A stretch of 6,186 nucleotides of DNA from Nitrospinota bacterium (GCA_016234205.1 JACRGN010000084.1:1-6186), one strand, 5' to 3'. Numbered from the stretch's first letter, positions 1 through 5,472 are shown. Translations and numbers: made by a program. The notes: a model not told the origin generated them from the letters alone.

Positions 1-2
1 AA

Positions 3-113
3 CAATCTGGTATGCACTGGACAGTCAAAGGAGCAAATAGCATTATTGCTTTACGCTGTTGCTTTTTCAGTAATCGCTGGGAAGACTTCTGGGAGTATAG
101 GTCATGTGCTTAA
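3..113 (+). CDS. 3' end of an ISKra4-like transposase gene, entering from the left edge
   Basis: An open frame comes in from the left edge and ends at TAA 111-113, giving 36 residues. They include SGMHWTVKGANSIIALRCC and RWEDFWEYRS, which match my memory of the C-terminal tail of ISKra4-family transposases (G-M-x-W, G-A, ALR, then a W-E-D-F-W end). The catalytic part lies outside the window, so I cannot tell whether the gene is intact. The stop may be premature: in another frame the next bases read HKFVAHP (122-142), which also resembles a transposase tail, so a frameshift near 103-112 is possible. Immediately downstream is a broken nucleotidyltransferase gene, suggesting that the element landed in or next to it. 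The family call is from motif memory and was not searched. Confidence 0.62.
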   Translation, partial: QSGMHWTVKGANSIIALRCCFFSNRWEDFWEYRSCA

Positions 114-263
114 ATGCTACCCATAAATTTGTCGCACACCCTATTGAAAGAGAACGAATATATAATCAGGCAGAAGTATGGTGTCAAAAAGATAGGTGTC
201 TTTGGTTCATTCGCAAGAGGCGAGATTAATGAATGTTTTTGCTATAATAATGTGAGGAGATAA
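114..263 (+). pseudogene. N-terminal remnant of an MNT/MntA-type nucleotidyltransferase (copy 1)
   Basis: The frame starting at ATG 114, directly after the transposase stop, encodes 49 residues ending at TAA 261-263. Residues 11-37 read as the start of a minimal nucleotidyltransferase (MntA of MntA/HepT modules): LKENEYIIRQKYGVKKIGVF followed by GSFARGE. The GSxxRG turn is the nucleotide-binding signature of the pol-beta fold. The usual D-x-D metal-binding motif that follows is absent. After GEINE the frame becomes CFCYNNVRR and stops, so about 60 residues or more are missing. It cannot be an active enzyme. The first ten residues probably belong to transposon-derived sequence, not to the original gene. 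The promoter and ribosome binding site of the next gene lie inside this remnant. A diverged second copy lies at 911-1006. Confidence 0.62.
240..248 (+). promoter_or_regulatory. Extended -10 promoter candidate for the DUF433/DUF5615 pair
   Basis: TGCTATAAT has a perfect -10 hexamer (243-248) with the upstream TG of extended -10 promoters. No good -35 hexamer lies at 16-18 bases. Transcription would begin near 255, only about 14 bases before the ATG at 269 and at the edge of the AGGAG ribosome binding site (255-259), so the leader would be unusually short. The site lies inside the nucleotidyltransferase remnant. Confidence 0.35.
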
Positions 264-268
264 ACAAA

Positions 269-496
269 ATGAAATTTACACGAATTACTGTTAATCCAGA
301 CCAGATGGGTGGTGTTCCATGTATTCGCGGGCTACGCATACCTGTTGCGACTGTTGTAGGTATGATTGCTGATGGTATGTCGGAAAAGGAAATTCTAAAG
401 GCATTTCCTGACCTGGAGCATGAGGACATTCATGAGGCACTGCAATATGCATCTGAGGCAGTGCGTGAGCGTGAAATCCCGCTGGTTACATCGTAA
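269..496 (+). CDS. DUF433 antitoxin
   Basis: This 75-residue protein is the normal length for DUF433. It shows the family core: an N-terminal strand (FTRITVNPDQMGG), the P-C-I-R-G-x-R-I-P-V signature at residues 17-26, then a winged-helix-like helical part (VVGMIADGMSEKEILKAFP, D-L-x-x-x-D-I-x-x-A-L, Y-A). DUF433 proteins are known as antitoxins paired with DUF5615 PIN-like proteins. They are expected to bind both the toxin and their own promoter. AGGAG at 255-259 sits 9 bases before the ATG and supports this start. The stop TAA (494-496) shares its last base with the ATG of the next gene (TAATG), so the two are translationally coupled. Autoregulation is inferred from the family; I found no clear operator palindrome. 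Confidence 0.88.
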   Translation: MKFTRITVNPDQMGGVPCIRGLRIPVATVVGMIADGMSEKEILKAFPDLEHEDIHEALQYASEAVREREIPLVTS

Positions 497-882
497 TGAA
501 ATTTTTGATAGATAATGCTTTATCACCTATGATTGCTGATGGACTTAATAAAGCAGGATATAATGCTATCCATATTCGTAGCTATGGATTACAATCAGCA
601 GATGACGAAACTATTCTTAATCGTGCCATTGTAGAAGACCGTATTATCATTTCAGCAGATACCGATTTTGGTACATTACTGGCGCTGCGAAAAGAAAGAA
701 AACCATCCATTATTTTATTTCGTAGAAGCACAGAGCGCCGTCCTGATAGGCAAATGAATCTTTTGCTCACAAATCTTCCTGCCATTCAGAAGGCTTTGGA
801 AGATGGATGCATTGTTGTTTTTGAACAAACCCGTATACGGCTTCGCCCTTTACCAATCAGTAGTGAGGAAGATAAAATGTAA
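496..882 (+). CDS. DUF5615 PIN-like toxin
   Basis: This 128-residue protein has the acidic pattern of PIN-like RNases. MKFLIDNALSP gives D6, the segment after HIRSYGLQ gives D36-D37-E38, and SADTDFG gives D55 and D57. The central strand SIILFR follows, as in DUF5615. These residues would form the metal-binding nuclease centre, and the likely activity is RNA cleavage restrained by the preceding DUF433 protein. N7 stands where many relatives have E, but the first Asp is kept, so I do not read this as inactivation. There is no strong ribosome binding site before ATG 496. Translation probably depends on reinitiation after the overlapping antitoxin stop, which keeps toxin output tied to antitoxin. 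The length and reading frame look intact. The target RNA cannot be told from the sequence. Confidence 0.85.
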   Translation: MKFLIDNALSPMIADGLNKAGYNAIHIRSYGLQSADDETILNRAIVEDRIIISADTDFGTLLALRKERKPSIILFRRSTERRPDRQMNLLLTNLPAIQKALEDGCIVVFEQTRIRLRPLPISSEEDKM

Positions 883-910
883 GAAAAGGGCAAATTAAAT
901 AAATGGGAAA

Positions 911-1006
911 ATGAAGGCGATTGCGATATTGAAAAAGCATGAAGGTGTCATCAAGCAAAAATATAGTGTCATAAGGATAGGCATCTTTGGTTCCTTTGCA
1001 AAATGA
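911..1006 (+). pseudogene. N-terminal remnant of an MNT-type nucleotidyltransferase (copy 2)
   Basis: ATG 911 opens a 31-residue frame ending at TGA 1004-1006. It reads MKAIAILKKHEGVIKQKYSV then IRIGIFGSFAK. It has the same architecture as the stub at 114-263: an amphipathic helix, the Q-K-Y-x-V turn, and I-G-[IV]-F-G-S-F-A just before the nucleotide-binding G. It stops inside the signature, so nothing catalytic is left. DNA 947-1004 aligns without gaps to 162-219 with 44 of 58 bases identical, so the two are diverged paralogues and not a recent duplication. Its TGA overlaps the ATG (1003-1005) of the next gene as ATGA. The small ORF could serve as an upstream coupling ORF for that gene. That role is inference. 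Confidence 0.6.
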
Positions 1007-1737
1007 AAAATCCAGTAATCGGTATAACTTCTGATTATGATGAAATTAATGGACAGCCCTCTTTTTTTATAAAGAAAAGTTATGTTACTGCTATTGAAGA
1101 TTCAGGCGGTATCCCAGTTTTATTATGCCCTGCTAAAAACGAGAGTAGCCAATCAAGATTTATAAACCTGATAGATGGGATTTTAATATCAGGCGGTGGA
1201 TTTGATATTGACCCGAAATACTTTGGAGAGGAACCTCATCCAAAACTTGGGAAAATTCAGCCTGATAGGACTGACTTTGAAATTAAGTTATTAAAAAGTG
1301 CTGTAGAAAAGAGGATGCCTGTTCTTGGTATATGCGGCGGGCATCAGCTTATAAATGTTTATTTCGGAGGAACTCTCTATCAGGATATACCATCCCAATA
1401 CAGTGAAAAAATCAATCATAAGCAATCTACACCCTCTGACATTCCATATCATAAGATAGAGATTCATCCCTCCACACGATTGTCTAAAATTACCGGGGCA
1501 GATTACAGCAAAGTAAACAGCACTCATCATCAGTCAATTAAAAAGATAGGCAGTGGTCTTAAAATAAGTGCAGTTGCAGAGGATGGGATAATTGAGGCTA
1601 TTGAATCTGATAATGATGACTTTATTGTTGGAGTTCAGTGGCATCCTGAGAGGATTTATAATAAAGATTCCTGCTCTAAAAATATTTTTACAGAGTTTAT
1701 CAAAGAGGCAGACAGATTCAGCCGAACAAAGAAATAG
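1003..1737 (+). CDS. Class I glutamine amidotransferase, peptidase C26 (PuuD-like gamma-glutamyl hydrolase)
   Basis: The 244-residue length is typical of the C26 family. NPVIGITSDY begins the protein as in relatives, which supports ATG 1003. ILISGGGFDIDPKYFGEEP (60-78) supplies the oxyanion region. GICGGHQLINVYFGGTLYQD contains the nucleophile C111. NSTHHQS (172-178) is the family's conserved histidine segment. VQWHPE (211-216) supplies H214 and E216, completing the Cys-His-Glu triad. Relatives hydrolyse gamma-glutamyl amides such as gamma-glutamyl-GABA in putrescine breakdown, but no other putrescine gene is visible, so the substrate is open. The protein is cytosolic, with no signal peptide. 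The position after the nucleophile is G112 where many relatives have R. The start lies inside the end of a nucleotidyltransferase remnant and has no Shine-Dalgarno sequence, so initiation may be coupled or weak. Confidence 0.85.
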   Translation: MKNPVIGITSDYDEINGQPSFFIKKSYVTAIEDSGGIPVLLCPAKNESSQSRFINLIDGILISGGGFDIDPKYFGEEPHPKLGKIQPDRTDFEIKLLKSAVEKRMPVLGICGGHQLINVYFGGTLYQDIPSQYSEKINHKQSTPSDIPYHKIEIHPSTRLSKITGADYSKVNSTHHQSIKKIGSGLKISAVAEDGIIEAIESDNDDFIVGVQWHPERIYNKDSCSKNIFTEFIKEADRFSRTKK

Positions 1738-1846
1738 TATTTTAAAGATTACACAGTATAGATAATCATACACTTATTTAACCTTTTCAAAAGTATCCTT
1801 TCTTTAGCACCCTTTATTTATCAATTAATTATAAACCATTTCATTA

Positions 1847-1863
1847 AAGGCACGGTCTTTGCT
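1847..1863 (+). promoter_or_regulatory. Sigma-54 (RpoN) promoter candidate for the M23 peptidase gene
   Basis: The sequence AAGGCACGGTCTTTGCT has the invariant GG (1849-1850) and GC (1861-1862) exactly 10 bases apart. It also matches most of the wider consensus (TGGCACG-N4-TTGCW). The start of transcription would be near 1873-1875, leaving a leader of about 43 bases with GGAGGT at 1905-1910 before ATG 1917. RpoN promoters require an enhancer-binding activator. The AT-rich stretch 1738-1846 is a plausible site for one, but I see no clear activator palindrome in it. Confidence 0.62.
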
Positions 1864-1916
1864 ATTTCTATAGGACAGAGAAGGTAATCACGGATTATTT
1901 TTCTGGAGGTGCCAAG

Positions 1917-2825
1917 ATGAAAGATAGATTTTATCTAATGTTTGCAGATGATATCGGAGGCAGATTCAGGCAGTTCAGTCTGCCAAAGTATTTGGTTAGG
2001 GGATTTTTTGTATTTATTGGAATAGTTTTTGTCTTATCAGTTTTTATGATACATCGTCATGTGAAATTGAGTAAAGATGTAATTGAGCTTCAAGGATTGA
2101 GAAGGGAGACGAGGGAGCAGAGGCTTCAGATTCAGCAGTTCGTTCAGAAGGTCAAAGACTTTGAGCATCAGATGGCAAGACTTGAGAACTTTGACAGAAA
2201 GCTCAGGGTAGTAACATCATTAGAACGGGGTGATTCCGCAGTTCAGGGATGGGGCGTTGGGGGTCCTAATCGTGAAGAAATTGATATGTATGAGCCATTA
2301 TTACCAAGTAAGGGAAAAGATGTAATAAAAGAATTGAATAAGGATATAGATGAATTGAAGAGCCATGCAAAATTTCAGGAGATAAGTTTTCAAGAGCTGG
2401 ATGAATTCTTCAAGGGGCAGGAATCTCTTCTTTCATCAACCCCCTCTATCTGGCCTGTAAGGGGCTGGGTGACGAGTGGTTTCGGATACCGCTTATCACC
2501 ATTTACTGAAAGGAAAGAAGTGCATGAAGGACTGGATGTGGCAACGAGAATGAATGCCTCCGTAATATCGCCGGCAGATGGTATAGCCGTGAGGGTGGGG
2601 AAGGATATAAGTTATGGAAATGTTCTGGAGATAGACCACGGATATGGAGTAGTGACGAGGTATGGGCACAATGCCAGGATTCTTGTGAATACAGGGGATA
2701 AGGTAAAGAGAGGACAGGCGATTGCCGAGGTTGGAAATACAGGAAGAAGCACAGGGCCGCATCTTCACTATGAGGTAATGGTAAACAGCATTCCCACAAA
2801 CCCGCTAAATTATATATTTGATTGA
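1917..2825 (+). CDS. Membrane-anchored M23 family metallopeptidase (LytM/NlpD-like)
   Basis: The 302 residues run as follows: a short cytoplasmic start, one transmembrane segment at about 28-46 (GFFVFIGIVFVLSVFMI), a charged coiled coil at about 50-95, a linker, and a C-terminal M23 domain from about 178. The metal ligands are all present: H203 and D207 in HEGLD, and H284 in HLH (282-284). H251 in RYGH supplies the further catalytic histidine. WPVRGWVTSGFGYR is the usual domain entry and TGRSTGPHLHYEV the usual exit. Because the catalytic residues are intact, I infer an active peptidoglycan endopeptidase facing the periplasm, not a degenerate EnvC/NlpD-type activator. GGAGGT at 1905-1910 supports ATG 1917. 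The gene stands alone behind a sigma-54-type promoter, which suggests conditional expression, for instance with motility or envelope remodelling (inference). Confidence 0.9.
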   Translation: MKDRFYLMFADDIGGRFRQFSLPKYLVRGFFVFIGIVFVLSVFMIHRHVKLSKDVIELQGLRRETREQRLQIQQFVQKVKDFEHQMARLENFDRKLRVVTSLERGDSAVQGWGVGGPNREEIDMYEPLLPSKGKDVIKELNKDIDELKSHAKFQEISFQELDEFFKGQESLLSSTPSIWPVRGWVTSGFGYRLSPFTERKEVHEGLDVATRMNASVISPADGIAVRVGKDISYGNVLEIDHGYGVVTRYGHNARILVNTGDKVKRGQAIAEVGNTGRSTGPHLHYEVMVNSIPTNPLNYIFD

Positions 2826-2844
2826 CGAACCAAAATAATTCATT

Positions 2845-3061
2845 AACCACCGAGGACACAGAGAAAAAATATCTGGATTTTTAAAACCAAAAACCACGAG
2901 ATTAACACAAGATTCTCACAAGAAATGTCATTCCCGTGAAAACGGGAATCCAGTATAAGGAAATAGATTCCTGCTTTCGCAGGAACGGTGTCTGTGTCCT
3001 TCTGTGAAATCTGTGGTTTCATTAGGTCTTTGTTTTTTGGTTGTTGTGAAATCTGTGGTTT
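2845..3061 (+). repeat. Composite of dispersed palindromic repeats filling the gap 2826-3089
   Basis: No gene is visible in 2826-3138. Two tight hairpins form the core: ATTCCCGT-GAAA-ACGGGAAT (2930-2949) and TTCCTGC-TTTC-GCAGGAA (2968-2985). This is the pattern of the common GTCATTCCCG...GGAATCCAG repeat, which is scattered between genes in many environmental bacteria. Around it, AACCAC (2845-2850) with GGACACAGA (2854-2862) faces TCTGTGTCC (2991-2999) with GTGGTT (3013-3018), making an outer inverted repeat. AACCAAAAA (2885-2893) faces TTTTTGGTT (3034-3042). TGTGAAATCTGTGGTTT occurs twice in direct orientation (3003-3019 and 3045-3061). This layering looks like repeat inserted into repeat. 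The hairpins might also act as a transcription end for the upstream gene, although no T-run follows them. Confidence 0.7.
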
Positions 3062-3089
3062 TATTCACATTTTTTTAGGATTTATGGAT

Positions 3090-3118
3090 TTGACAGGATT
3101 GGTTGAAAGGATTATATT
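3090..3118 (+). promoter_or_regulatory. Sigma-70 promoter for the short FlgC-like gene
   Basis: TTGACA (3090-3095) and TATATT (3113-3118) are separated by exactly 17 bases. Initiation near 3125 would leave a leader of about 14 bases that begins almost at the GAGGAGG ribosome binding site (3127-3133). A housekeeping promoter, not a sigma-28 or sigma-54 one, in front of a rod-like gene is notable. Confidence 0.7.
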
Positions 3119-3138
3119 AAAAACAAGAGGAGGTTGAT

Positions 3139-3498
3139 ATGCTTAGTGCAATAAGTTCAGCCCTTTCAGGTTTATTGGCATTTGCAAAAAAGACAAATGT
3201 AACATCAAATAACCTTGCAAATACCCTCACTGATGATTTTAAGAAGAGCCGTGTAACAATGAAAGAAGGGAGTGCCGGTGGTGTAGGTGCTGTGGTTGAA
3301 AAGGTAAATACGCCCGGCTATCCAATTCCTGATGCTGTTCGGCAGACTAATAATATTACAGCAAAAGAAAGTTCTAATGTGGATATAGCAGAGGAGATGA
3401 CAAATCTTATCCTTACTGAAAAAGGCTACAAGGCAAATTTAAAGACCATTAAGGCAGCAGATGAAAATCTCGGCACACTACTTGATATAAAGGCATAA
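3139..3498 (+). CDS. Short FlgC/FlgG-like flagellar basal-body rod domain protein
   Basis: Only 119 residues long, against about 135-150 for typical FlgC. The N-terminal rod motif is at 4-38 (AISSALSGLLAFAKKTNVTS, N-N-L-A-N). The C-terminal rod domain is at 79-119: SNVDIAEEMTNLILTEKGYK, A-N, then a heptad-like helix. In axial proteins these two helices pack together and assemble into the rod beneath the outer membrane. The middle part is reduced to about 40 Gly- and Val-rich residues, so the protein keeps the assembly helices and little else. GAGGAGG 5 bases before ATG 3139 supports the start. No other flagellar gene is in the window, so it is an orphan. It may be a minor rod component or an accessory paralogue rather than FlgC itself, so I give no gene symbol. 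Confidence 0.75.
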   Translation: MLSAISSALSGLLAFAKKTNVTSNNLANTLTDDFKKSRVTMKEGSAGGVGAVVEKVNTPGYPIPDAVRQTNNITAKESSNVDIAEEMTNLILTEKGYKANLKTIKAADENLGTLLDIKA

Positions 3499-3545
3499 GG
3501 CATCTCTTCAGAATCTTATTCCATCCAGTTAAACCTATCATACCC

Positions 3546-3567
3546 AAATTCCGCTTTAGCGGAATTT
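3546..3567 (+). terminator. Palindrome after the FlgC-like gene, possible terminator
   Basis: AAATTCCGC (3546-3554), loop TTTA and GCGGAATTT (3559-3567) form a perfect 9-bp stem starting 48 bases after the stop. It is followed by TAAAATC, with no true T-run on either strand, so intrinsic termination would be weak. The GCGGAATTT core may instead be part of the repeat material that continues to 3718. Confidence 0.35.
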
Positions 3568-3604
3568 AAAATCACAGATTCATCCTGAAATACTGCATTA
3601 TCAT

Positions 3605-3718
3605 CAATTTTGCTCCTCACCGTATTGGTCATATACGGTTACGTCGCAAAATTGCCTCTGGCCTTGTCTTTCAGGCGACTTTGCGATTTTACCCAAAATC
3701 CAAAATCGGATTTTGGGT
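3605..3718 (+). repeat. Block of nested and alternative inverted repeats upstream of pdxJ
   Basis: Four pairings are visible. CAATTTTGC (3605-3613) pairs with GCAAAATTG (3646-3654) and encloses ACCGTAT / ATACGGT (3619-3625 and 3633-3639). The same GCAAAATTG segment, as TCGCAAAATTGCCT (3644-3657), also pairs 12 of 14 with AGGCGACTTTGCGA (3673-3686), so these two folds exclude each other. A separate perfect 11-bp stem, ACCCAAAATCC / GGATTTTGGGT, closes at 3691-3718. The block ends 12 bases before the pdxJ -35 hexamer and is therefore upstream of the predicted pdxJ transcript. It is most likely a dispersed palindromic element. It could act as RNA only if read from the upstream gene or from the minus strand. 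Confidence 0.6.
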
Positions 3719-3730
3719 CATACTGTTTTG

Positions 3731-3759
3731 TTGACATTAATCAGGTTCACTTTTAAAAT
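3731..3759 (+). promoter_or_regulatory. Sigma-70 promoter for pdxJ, predicting a leaderless mRNA
   Basis: TTGACA (3731-3736) and TAAAAT (3754-3759) are spaced by exactly 17 bases. The pdxJ ATG begins at 3768, 8 bases beyond the end of the -10 hexamer. Transcription would therefore start at or within about two bases of the start codon. The bases before the ATG (ATGTAAAAAT) contain no Shine-Dalgarno sequence, which agrees with a leaderless message. Confidence 0.68.
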
Positions 3760-3767
3760 GTAAAAAT

Positions 3768-4499
3768 ATGGCAAAGCTTTGTGTAAATGTTGACCATGTT
3801 GCAACTGTGAGGGAGGCGAGAAAGACAATAGAGCCTGACCCTATAGCTGCTGCTATTCTGGCGGAGCTTGCCGGTGCACATGGTATTACAATCCATTTAA
3901 GGGAGGACAGGAGGCATATTCAAGATAGAGACCTGCGCATAATGCAAGAGGTTGTGAAGACAAAACTGAATCTTGAGATGGCGGCGACAAAGGAAATGAT
4001 TGATATTGCCCTCTCTGTCAAGCCTGATCAGGTGACATTTGTCCCTGAGAAAAGGCAGGAGATAACAACCGAGGGTGGACTTGATGTAATATCGCAGGAG
4101 GATTATTTAAGGAGAGCCATTAAAAAATTTAAGGAGGCGGGTATTCCTGTAAGTATATTTATTGACCCTGATTTAAAACAGATTAGGTCGGCTAAAAAGA
4201 CAGGGGCTGATTGTCTGGAGATAAATACCGGAAAGTATTCCGAGGCAAAAACGGAGAAAGAATTAGATGTTGAATTTGAAAAGGTAAAGAGTGCGGTTAA
4301 ATTTGCCTATAAATCTAAACTTACAGTTCATGCAGGACATGGGCTTACATATAGTAATGTAAAAAGGGTTTCTGATTTAAGAGAGATATCTGAGTTAAAT
4401 ATAGGTCATAATATAGTAGCAAGGGCTGTTCTTGTAGGGATGGAGAGGGCTGTCAGGGAGATGCTCAATATTATAAATCAATACTCAGTTCGTTCTTAA
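3768..4499 (+). CDS. pdxJ: Pyridoxine 5'-phosphate synthase
   Basis: This is the last step of the DXP-dependent vitamin B6 pathway: it condenses 1-deoxy-D-xylulose 5-phosphate with 3-amino-2-oxopropyl phosphate (supplied by PdxA) to pyridoxine 5'-phosphate in the cytosol. The 243 residues match the family length and form one TIM barrel. Visible signatures are VNVDHVATVREAR (6-18), HLREDRRHI (43-51) with H43, R45 and H50, LNLEMA with E70, FVPEKRQEITTEGGLD (91-106), VHAGHGLTY with H191, and LNIGHNIVARAV (210-221) for phosphate binding. The catalytic residues are all present. The MAKLCVNVDH start agrees with relatives, although no Shine-Dalgarno sequence precedes it. No other B6 gene (pdxA, serC, acpS) is adjacent. 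The 3' end overlaps the convergent CheY-TPR gene by 29 bases, with no terminator between them. Confidence 0.96.
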   Translation: MAKLCVNVDHVATVREARKTIEPDPIAAAILAELAGAHGITIHLREDRRHIQDRDLRIMQEVVKTKLNLEMAATKEMIDIALSVKPDQVTFVPEKRQEITTEGGLDVISQEDYLRRAIKKFKEAGIPVSIFIDPDLKQIRSAKKTGADCLEINTGKYSEAKTEKELDVEFEKVKSAVKFAYKSKLTVHAGHGLTYSNVKRVSDLREISELNIGHNIVARAVLVGMERAVREMLNIINQYSVRS

Positions 4500-5379
4500 A
4501 AATAGCCTTTTCACTATCCGGTAAATCCTTTGCTAATTCCTTTATTTTTTCTTTTGTTTCTGTAAGGTTAAAGCTGTGTTCTATTGCTTTTTTAAAGGCA
4601 GGGATTGTATCTTTAAATCTTTTCTCTCTGATATAAAGCCCGCCTAAAAGGAGTTGTCTCTGCGGTATCCTTGGGCTTATGACAGTAGCCTGTTCAAGAT
4701 GGCTGATTGCACCCTTTATATCCCCTTTTTTTATCAACACATCTCCGAGGCTGTGATGAGCCTTTACATATCTGGCATTATATGTAATTGCCTTTTTTAA
4801 AATCTCTTCCGCCTTATCTATATCACCTTTTTCAAGATAAGCAAGACCGAGATAATATGCTGCCTTTGCACTGTTCGGTTTAATCTTTAGAGCCTTTTCA
4901 AACTCCGCAATTGCCTCGTCATACTTTTTATTATGCAAGAAGTCCCTTCCTTTGTTGAACATGACCTCACCCTCAGGTGGGTTTTTAACCTTTTCTAAAA
5001 TCTCTGTTATCTTATTCTCAAGTGTCTTGGTTACAAAGGGTTTTATTATATAACCGTTAACATCTTCCTCTGCTGCTTCTACAATCTCGTCTTCCCAATT
5101 TTCTGCCGTTACCATCAGGATAGGGAGGTATCTTAAATTGCTGTCTGCCCTGACTGCCCGAACAACCTGAATCCCAGGCATCCGCGGCATATTCCAGTCA
5201 AGAACAAGGAAATTAAATGTCCCTGACTGGAGCTTTGTCATTGCAGTATCTCCATCATCAGCCTCCTCAATATGCTCAAATCCTATCTGCCTCAGCATAT
5301 TCTTAATCGTCCTTCTCATATTGGTAAAATCATCTGTTACCAATATCTTCATCTTTTTTGTTTTTTTATCAAGTTCCAT
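4471..5379 (-). CDS. CheY-like receiver fused to four TPR repeats
   Basis: This 302-residue response regulator has no DNA-binding output. The receiver domain spans about 10-130. D16-D17 form the acidic pocket (LVTDDF), D61 in LVLDWNMP is the phosphoacceptor, T91 is in MVTAE, and K113 is in IIKPF, so phosphorylation should work. A linker follows, then four TPR units at about 137-170, 171-204, 205-238 and 239-272 (for example YDEAIAEFEKALKIKPNSAK) and a charged tail. The domain order implies phosphorylation-controlled protein-protein binding, as in chemotaxis-like or motility scaffolds. The partner is unknown and no histidine kinase is in the window. GGAGA with good spacing precedes ATG 5379-5377. 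A second Met at residue 10 lies at the receiver edge but lacks such a site. The promoter is at 5409-5436. Confidence 0.9.
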   Translation of the reverse strand: MELDKKTKKMKILVTDDFTNMRRTIKNMLRQIGFEHIEEADDGDTAMTKLQSGTFNFLVLDWNMPRMPGIQVVRAVRADSNLRYLPILMVTAENWEDEIVEAAEEDVNGYIIKPFVTKTLENKITEILEKVKNPPEGEVMFNKGRDFLHNKKYDEAIAEFEKALKIKPNSAKAAYYLGLAYLEKGDIDKAEEILKKAITYNARYVKAHHSLGDVLIKKGDIKGAISHLEQATVISPRIPQRQLLLGGLYIREKRFKDTIPAFKKAIEHSFNLTETKEKIKELAKDLPDSEKAIFKNELSIDL

Positions 5380-5408
5380 TACTATTCTCCAAACTTAAAA
5401 ACAAAATA

Positions 5409-5436
5409 ATTATACATTATACCCAGCTTTAGTCAA
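5409..5436 (-). promoter_or_regulatory. Sigma-70 promoter for the CheY-TPR gene
   Basis: On the minus strand TTGACT (5436-5431) is followed after 16 bases by TATAAT (5414-5409), with a TG just before the -10. Transcription would start near 5402, leaving a leader of about 22 bases containing GGAGA before the ATG at 5379. Another TATAAT-like hexamer at 5421-5416 is too close to the -35 to be used with it. Confidence 0.65.
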
Positions 5437-5472
5437 TAATATAAAACCGAATTATGCTCGAACCATTAATAG

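Noticed and set aside
1738..1846. AT-rich stretch after the amidotransferase gene
   Set aside because: I looked for a terminator, a small gene and an activator-binding palindrome and found none I could support.
2503..2859. Minus-strand frames of 90 and 118 codons opposite the M23 domain
   Set aside because: They lie over conserved metal-binding motifs of the plus-strand gene and are rich in Ser, Leu, Pro and Cys with no recognisable domain.
2930..3061. Repeated short segments considered as a CRISPR array
   Set aside because: The repeats differ in sequence and orientation, are not evenly spaced, and form palindromes of the REP kind. No cas gene is present.
5416..5421. Second minus-strand TATAAT near the CheY-TPR promoter
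   Set aside because: It is only 9 bases from the TTGACT -35 and has no other -35 at 16-18 bases. The hexamer at 5409-5414 fits better.
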